From the NCBI RefSeq assembly GCF_000711725.1, contig NZ_JONP01000014.1, positions 90,463 to 154,462 of the forward strand: a DNA stretch of 64,000 nt, read 5' to 3'. Positions 61,346-64,000 of the stretch are shown in pieces (positions within the stretch are counted from its first letter, which is position 1; each line of letters begins with the position of its first letter). The stretch comes from Roseomonas aerilata DSM 19363 (lineage in GTDB: Bacteria > Pseudomonadota > Alphaproteobacteria > Acetobacterales > Acetobacteraceae). The position numbers were made by a program, and so were the translations under genes. The notes under the pieces were generated by a model. That model ran no database searches and had not been told where the DNA came from. It worked only from the letters and a program-made list of their open reading frames with translations.

Positions 61346-62233
61346 ATGATGAACATCCCGCCCGGGATTGATCCCGACCTGCTGCGCTCCTTCGTGCTGG
61401 TTGCCGAGGGCGGCAGCGTGACACGCACCGCACTTCGCGTCGGCCGCACGCAATCCGCGGTCTCCATGCAGATGCGCCGCCTGGAGGAGATGCTGGGCCA
61501 GCCGCTGCTGCTGCGCGGCCCGCGCGGTCTCAGCCCCACGCCGCACGGCCTCTGGCTGCTCGACCGCGCGCGCCGGCTGCTCGCGATGCACGACGAGATC
61601 GTGAACAACTTCCGCGCGCCCGAGATCACCGGCCGCATCCGCCTCGGCTCGCCCGACGATTACGCGCTGCTCTGGCTGCCTGAGATCCTTGCCGGCTTCG
61701 CCGAGGCTCATCCGGCGGCCGAGGTGGAGGTGGTCTGCCTACCGTCGAGTGAGCTGCTGCGCTGCTACGAGAAGGGCGATCTCGACATCACCCTCTTCTC
61801 CGGCGGGAACGAGCAGCCGGGCACGCCAGCGGAAAGCCTCTGGCGCGGCCCGCTGCGCTGGGTGGGCTCCGCGACGCGCCCTGTCCACCTCCTGCGACCG
61901 GTCCCGCTCGTGCTCAGCCATATCGGCTGCAACTGGCGAATCGCCGCCACGGGCGCACTGGGCCGGGCGGAGGTGCCCTGGCGCATGGCCTATTCCTCTG
62001 CCTCCCAGACGGGCACGCACGCCGTCGTGCTGGCCGGCCTCGGCATCACGGTCGGCCTCTCCGTCGCCCTGCCGCCGGGCCTGCGCCTGCTCGGGCCGGA
62101 GGACGGCATGCCCGACCTACCCGAGTTGGAGATCGCCCTGCTGCGCCACCCCGGCGCGGGGGCCGAGGCGCTGGCCGAGCACATCCGCCGCGGCTTCGCC
62201 GCGCGCCCGGAGCCGAATGCCCGCGCGGCCTGA
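61346..62233 (+). CDS. LysR family transcriptional regulator
   Basis: A 295-residue regulator. The N-terminal winged helix (about 8-65) contains LLRSFVLVAEGGSVTRTALRVGRTQSAVSMQMRRLEEMLGQPLLLR, followed by the periplasmic-binding-like effector domain (GRIRLGSPDDYALLWLPEIL onward). The start is one of two adjacent ATGs at 61346/61349. It precedes a Bug binding-protein gene by 111 bases on the same strand and probably controls it. Confidence 0.92.
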   Translation: MMNIPPGIDPDLLRSFVLVAEGGSVTRTALRVGRTQSAVSMQMRRLEEMLGQPLLLRGPRGLSPTPHGLWLLDRARRLLAMHDEIVNNFRAPEITGRIRLGSPDDYALLWLPEILAGFAEAHPAAEVEVVCLPSSELLRCYEKGDLDITLFSGGNEQPGTPAESLWRGPLRWVGSATRPVHLLRPVPLVLSHIGCNWRIAATGALGRAEVPWRMAYSSASQTGTHAVVLAGLGITVGLSVALPPGLRLLGPEDGMPDLPELEIALLRHPGAGAEALAEHIRRGFAARPEPNARAA

Positions 62234-62344
62234 CGCCGCGGCCATTCCGGAATGGGTTGCGCGCCGCGAAGGAGGCGTCAAAGCTGCGCCGACCGCGGGG
62301 CCGGGCGGAAGAGAAACCGGGAAGAGACGTTCAAGGAGCACTGC

Positions 62345-63343
62345 ATGATCGAGAGCCCGAACAAGGGCCGGCGTGGGCTGATCATGGCGACCGCCGCTGG
62401 CCTCGCCATGCCCTCCCTTCTGCGCGCACAGGGTGCCGGTCCCGGCGCCTGGCCGGAGCGGCCGATTCGCCTCATCGTCCCCTGGCCGCCCGGCGGCTCC
62501 ACCGACGCCGTCGCGCGCATCTTCCAGCCTCGCCTTTCGGACGTGCTGGGCCGTCCCGTTATCATCGACAATCGCGGCGGCGCCTCGGGCGCGATCGGCG
62601 CCGGCGAGGCGGCACGGGCCACGCCCGACGGCTATACCTGGATGCTCGCCTACGACACCGAGGCGACGAACCAGACCGTCATGCGCCTGTCCTACAGGAC
62701 GCTCGACGCCCTGGTGCCGATCTCGCTCGTCGCCACGGGGCCGCTGGCCCTGGTCGCGCACCAGTCCACGCCCTTCCGTAGCTTCCAGGACGTCGTGGAC
62801 GCGGCGAAGAAGGCGCCCGACAGCCTCAACTACGCCACCTCCGGCGTCGGCGGGCTCGCCCATGTCGCGACGACGCTCCTGCAGCAGAAGGGCGGCTTCA
62901 GCCTTACCCATGTACCCTACCGCGGCGGCGGGCCGGCCGTGTCGGACGCGGTGGCCGGGCACGTGCCGCTGTTCATGACCAACGTCGTTATCATTACCCA
63001 GCACATGAAGGCCGGCACGCTGCGCCCGCTGGGTGTCACCACGCGCACGGCCTCCCGCCACGTTCCAGGTGCCAAGTCCTTCGCCGAGCAGGGCGTCGGC
63101 GACTTCGAGGCGCCGACCTGGTGGATGCTGCTCGGCCGCGCCGGCACCCCCGACGCCATCCAGGAGCGGATGAGCACCGCCATCCGCCAGGTGCTTCAGG
63201 ATCCGGAGGTGAAGTCGAAGATCGAGGAGCAAGGGGCTGACGTGGTGGGCTCCGACCCCGCCGCCGCGCGCGCCTGGCTCACCAGCGAGATCGACAAGTG
63301 GGGGGCCGTCATCCAGTCGGCCAACATCAAGGCCGACAACTAA
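62345..63343 (+). CDS. Bug/TctC family binding protein
   Basis: A 332-residue periplasmic protein. A signal peptide has KGRRGLIMATAAGLAMP and ends LLRAQ. WPERPIRLIVPWPPGGSTDAVAR, IIDNRGGASGAIGAGEAA and HVPYRGGGPAVSDAVAGHV are Bug hallmarks. CAAGGAG lies 6 bases before the ATG. No tctAB genes are adjacent. It is the last protein gene before the rRNA operon. Confidence 0.93.
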   Translation: MIESPNKGRRGLIMATAAGLAMPSLLRAQGAGPGAWPERPIRLIVPWPPGGSTDAVARIFQPRLSDVLGRPVIIDNRGGASGAIGAGEAARATPDGYTWMLAYDTEATNQTVMRLSYRTLDALVPISLVATGPLALVAHQSTPFRSFQDVVDAAKKAPDSLNYATSGVGGLAHVATTLLQQKGGFSLTHVPYRGGGPAVSDAVAGHVPLFMTNVVIITQHMKAGTLRPLGVTTRTASRHVPGAKSFAEQGVGDFEAPTWWMLLGRAGTPDAIQERMSTAIRQVLQDPEVKSKIEEQGADVVGSDPAAARAWLTSEIDKWGAVIQSANIKADN

Positions 63344-63430
63344 GCCGACCCTTCCCGGGCCGCCACGCCGGTTGCCTGGGAAGGTTTCATGCTGCTTGCG
63401 GAAAATTCGCACGCGCCCCGAAAAAGGGGT

Positions 63431-63459
63431 TTGACGGCGTCGGGCCCCGCCCATATAAG
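63431..63459 (+). promoter_or_regulatory. rRNA operon sigma-70 promoter
   Basis: TTGACG (63431-63436), a spacer of exactly 17 bases, and TATAAG (63454-63459), each one base from consensus. The spacer is almost pure GC and a GC-rich discriminator (CCGCCCACGCC) follows, as expected of a stringently controlled rRNA promoter and of a CarD target. Confidence 0.85.
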
Positions 63460-63585
63460 CCGCCCACGCCGAACGGGACGGACGCTGAAACGCTCCGCTC
63501 TAACGGCTCCTCCCTCGGATGCAGGGTCGGTCATCAGGTGGCTCGAAAGGGTCGCCCGGTGACGCTTCGCCGCCTCCGAGTGGAT

Positions 63586-63597
63586 TGTTCCTTCACA
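63586..63597 (+). promoter_or_regulatory. boxA-like antitermination element
   Basis: TGTTCCTTCACA matches 9 of 12 bases of the E. coli rrn boxA TGCTCTTTAACA. It lies in the transcribed leader, about 190 bases before 16S, where NusB/S10 loading would be expected. Confidence 0.45.
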
Positions 63598-63787
63598 ACA
63601 GCATCTGTTTCTTGAAGACGAGAGAGAGTTGTATCTTGCCTTATTTGGGGAGGGATGCGTGGCCAGTGCTGCGTGTTCTGAGCCGTTGGGGTGGGGTACG
63701 GGTGAGTAGCGAGTGCGCGTGATGGTCAGGGTTTTCTGAAGGTTTTGCTGATTGGGGCTTTAGGGTTCTGGTTGGTGGGATCTGATG

Positions 63788-64000
63788 AACTTGAGAGTTT
63801 GATCCTGGCTCAGAGCGAACGCTGGCGGCATGCTTAACACATGCAAGTCGCACGGACGGTTTCGGCCGTTAGTGGCGGACGGGTGAGTAACGCGTAGGAA
63901 CATATCCAGGGGTGGGGGATAACGCTGGGAAACTGGCGCTAATACCGCATGTGAGCTGAGGCTCAAAGCAGTGATGCGCCTTTGGAGTGGCCTGCGTCCG
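63788..64000 (+). rRNA. rrs: 16S ribosomal RNA, 5' part
   Basis: The gene begins near AACTTGAGAGTTTGATCCTG and continues with the GGCTCAGAGCGAACGCTGGC, AAGTCGCACGG and GACGGGTGAGTAACGCGTAG landmarks. About 213 bases are present before the window ends. The variable region 1 (GGACGGTTTCGGCCGTTAGT) looks like Acetobacteraceae. Confidence 0.97.

Larger units (their letters stand above)
63344..63787 (+). other. rRNA operon promoter and leader region
   Basis: A 444-base stretch without protein genes. It holds a strong sigma-70 promoter at 63431-63459 and a boxA-like element at 63586-63597. The remaining ~190 bases before 16S are leader sequence with T-rich and GGGG-rich stretches. Short open frames here are not credible genes. 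Confidence 0.75.

Noticed and set aside
63519..63966. Short open frames in the rRNA leader and 16S start
   Set aside because: They lie in the rRNA transcription unit and overlap 16S rRNA; no coding signal.

Overview
The window is a high-GC chromosomal segment. The first ~213 bases of a 16S rRNA gene run off its right end, and their sequence looks like the Acetobacteraceae (Roseomonas-like Alphaproteobacteria); that placement is my inference from reading it, not from a search. The gene content agrees: a CarD/FdxA/S4/SUV3-helicase neighbourhood, a hemC-hemD-mitofilin-hemY cluster and a LexA box of the direct-repeat type GTTC-N7-GTTC. Coding density is very high, GTG and TTG starts are common, and neighbouring genes often overlap by 4 bases (ATGA/GTGA), so translational coupling is the rule. 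I see no insertion sequence, prophage or CRISPR array.

Layout. 1-4.3 kb: end of a zincin-like metallopeptidase, a TonB-dependent siderophore receptor behind a Fur-box-like site, a histidine phosphatase and an NAD(P)HX dehydratase. 4.3-7.6 kb (minus): TesA-like SGNH esterase, ThpR, sirtuin, uracil-DNA glycosylase family protein, LysE exporter. 7.7-10.9 kb: ybbA/ybbP-type ABC pair, head-to-head with the esterase. 10.9-14.9 kb: EAL phosphodiesterase, Bax inhibitor-1 family protein, and an MFS exporter divergent from a TetR regulator with two matching operators between them. 14.9-21.2 kb: CarD, FdxA, S4 protein and SUV3-like helicase, then an HcaT-like MFS protein. 21.2-27.1 kb: phosphoesterase, lipid kinase, aconitase and ccmAB. 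27.1-32.1 kb: an unknown protein, a PL5 alginate lyase-like protein and a two-component signalling island. 32.1-39.8 kb: tsaD-rlmJ-gpsA, divergent from hemC-hemD-mic60-hemY. 39.9-42.8 kb: tRNA-Thr(CGU), a secreted trypsin-like protease, small envelope proteins and HmuS.

42.9-53.5 kb is an accessory-looking catabolic region on the minus strand: FAH-family hydrolase, Bug binding protein, hydroxyquinol-type intradiol dioxygenase, a complete branched-chain-amino-acid-type ABC transporter, a beta-hydroxyacid dehydrogenase, an NTF2-like protein and a MetE-core protein, with a divergent GntR/FCD regulator. Together they look like uptake and ring cleavage of a (possibly methoxylated) aromatic substrate. 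53.6-57.5 kb encodes a PaoABC-type molybdenum aldehyde oxidoreductase, followed by a chemoreceptor. 59.3-63.3 kb holds an SOS-boxed imuA away from imuB/dnaE2, a trypsin-like lipoprotein, a DUF1127 protein, and a LysR/Bug pair. 63.4 kb onward is the rRNA operon promoter, leader and 16S start.

The most distinctive direct reading is the alphaproteobacterial Mic60/mitofilin homologue: its helical region contains nine consecutive, gap-free 11-residue repeats, a periodicity usually associated with membrane-binding amphipathic helices or right-handed coiled coils.
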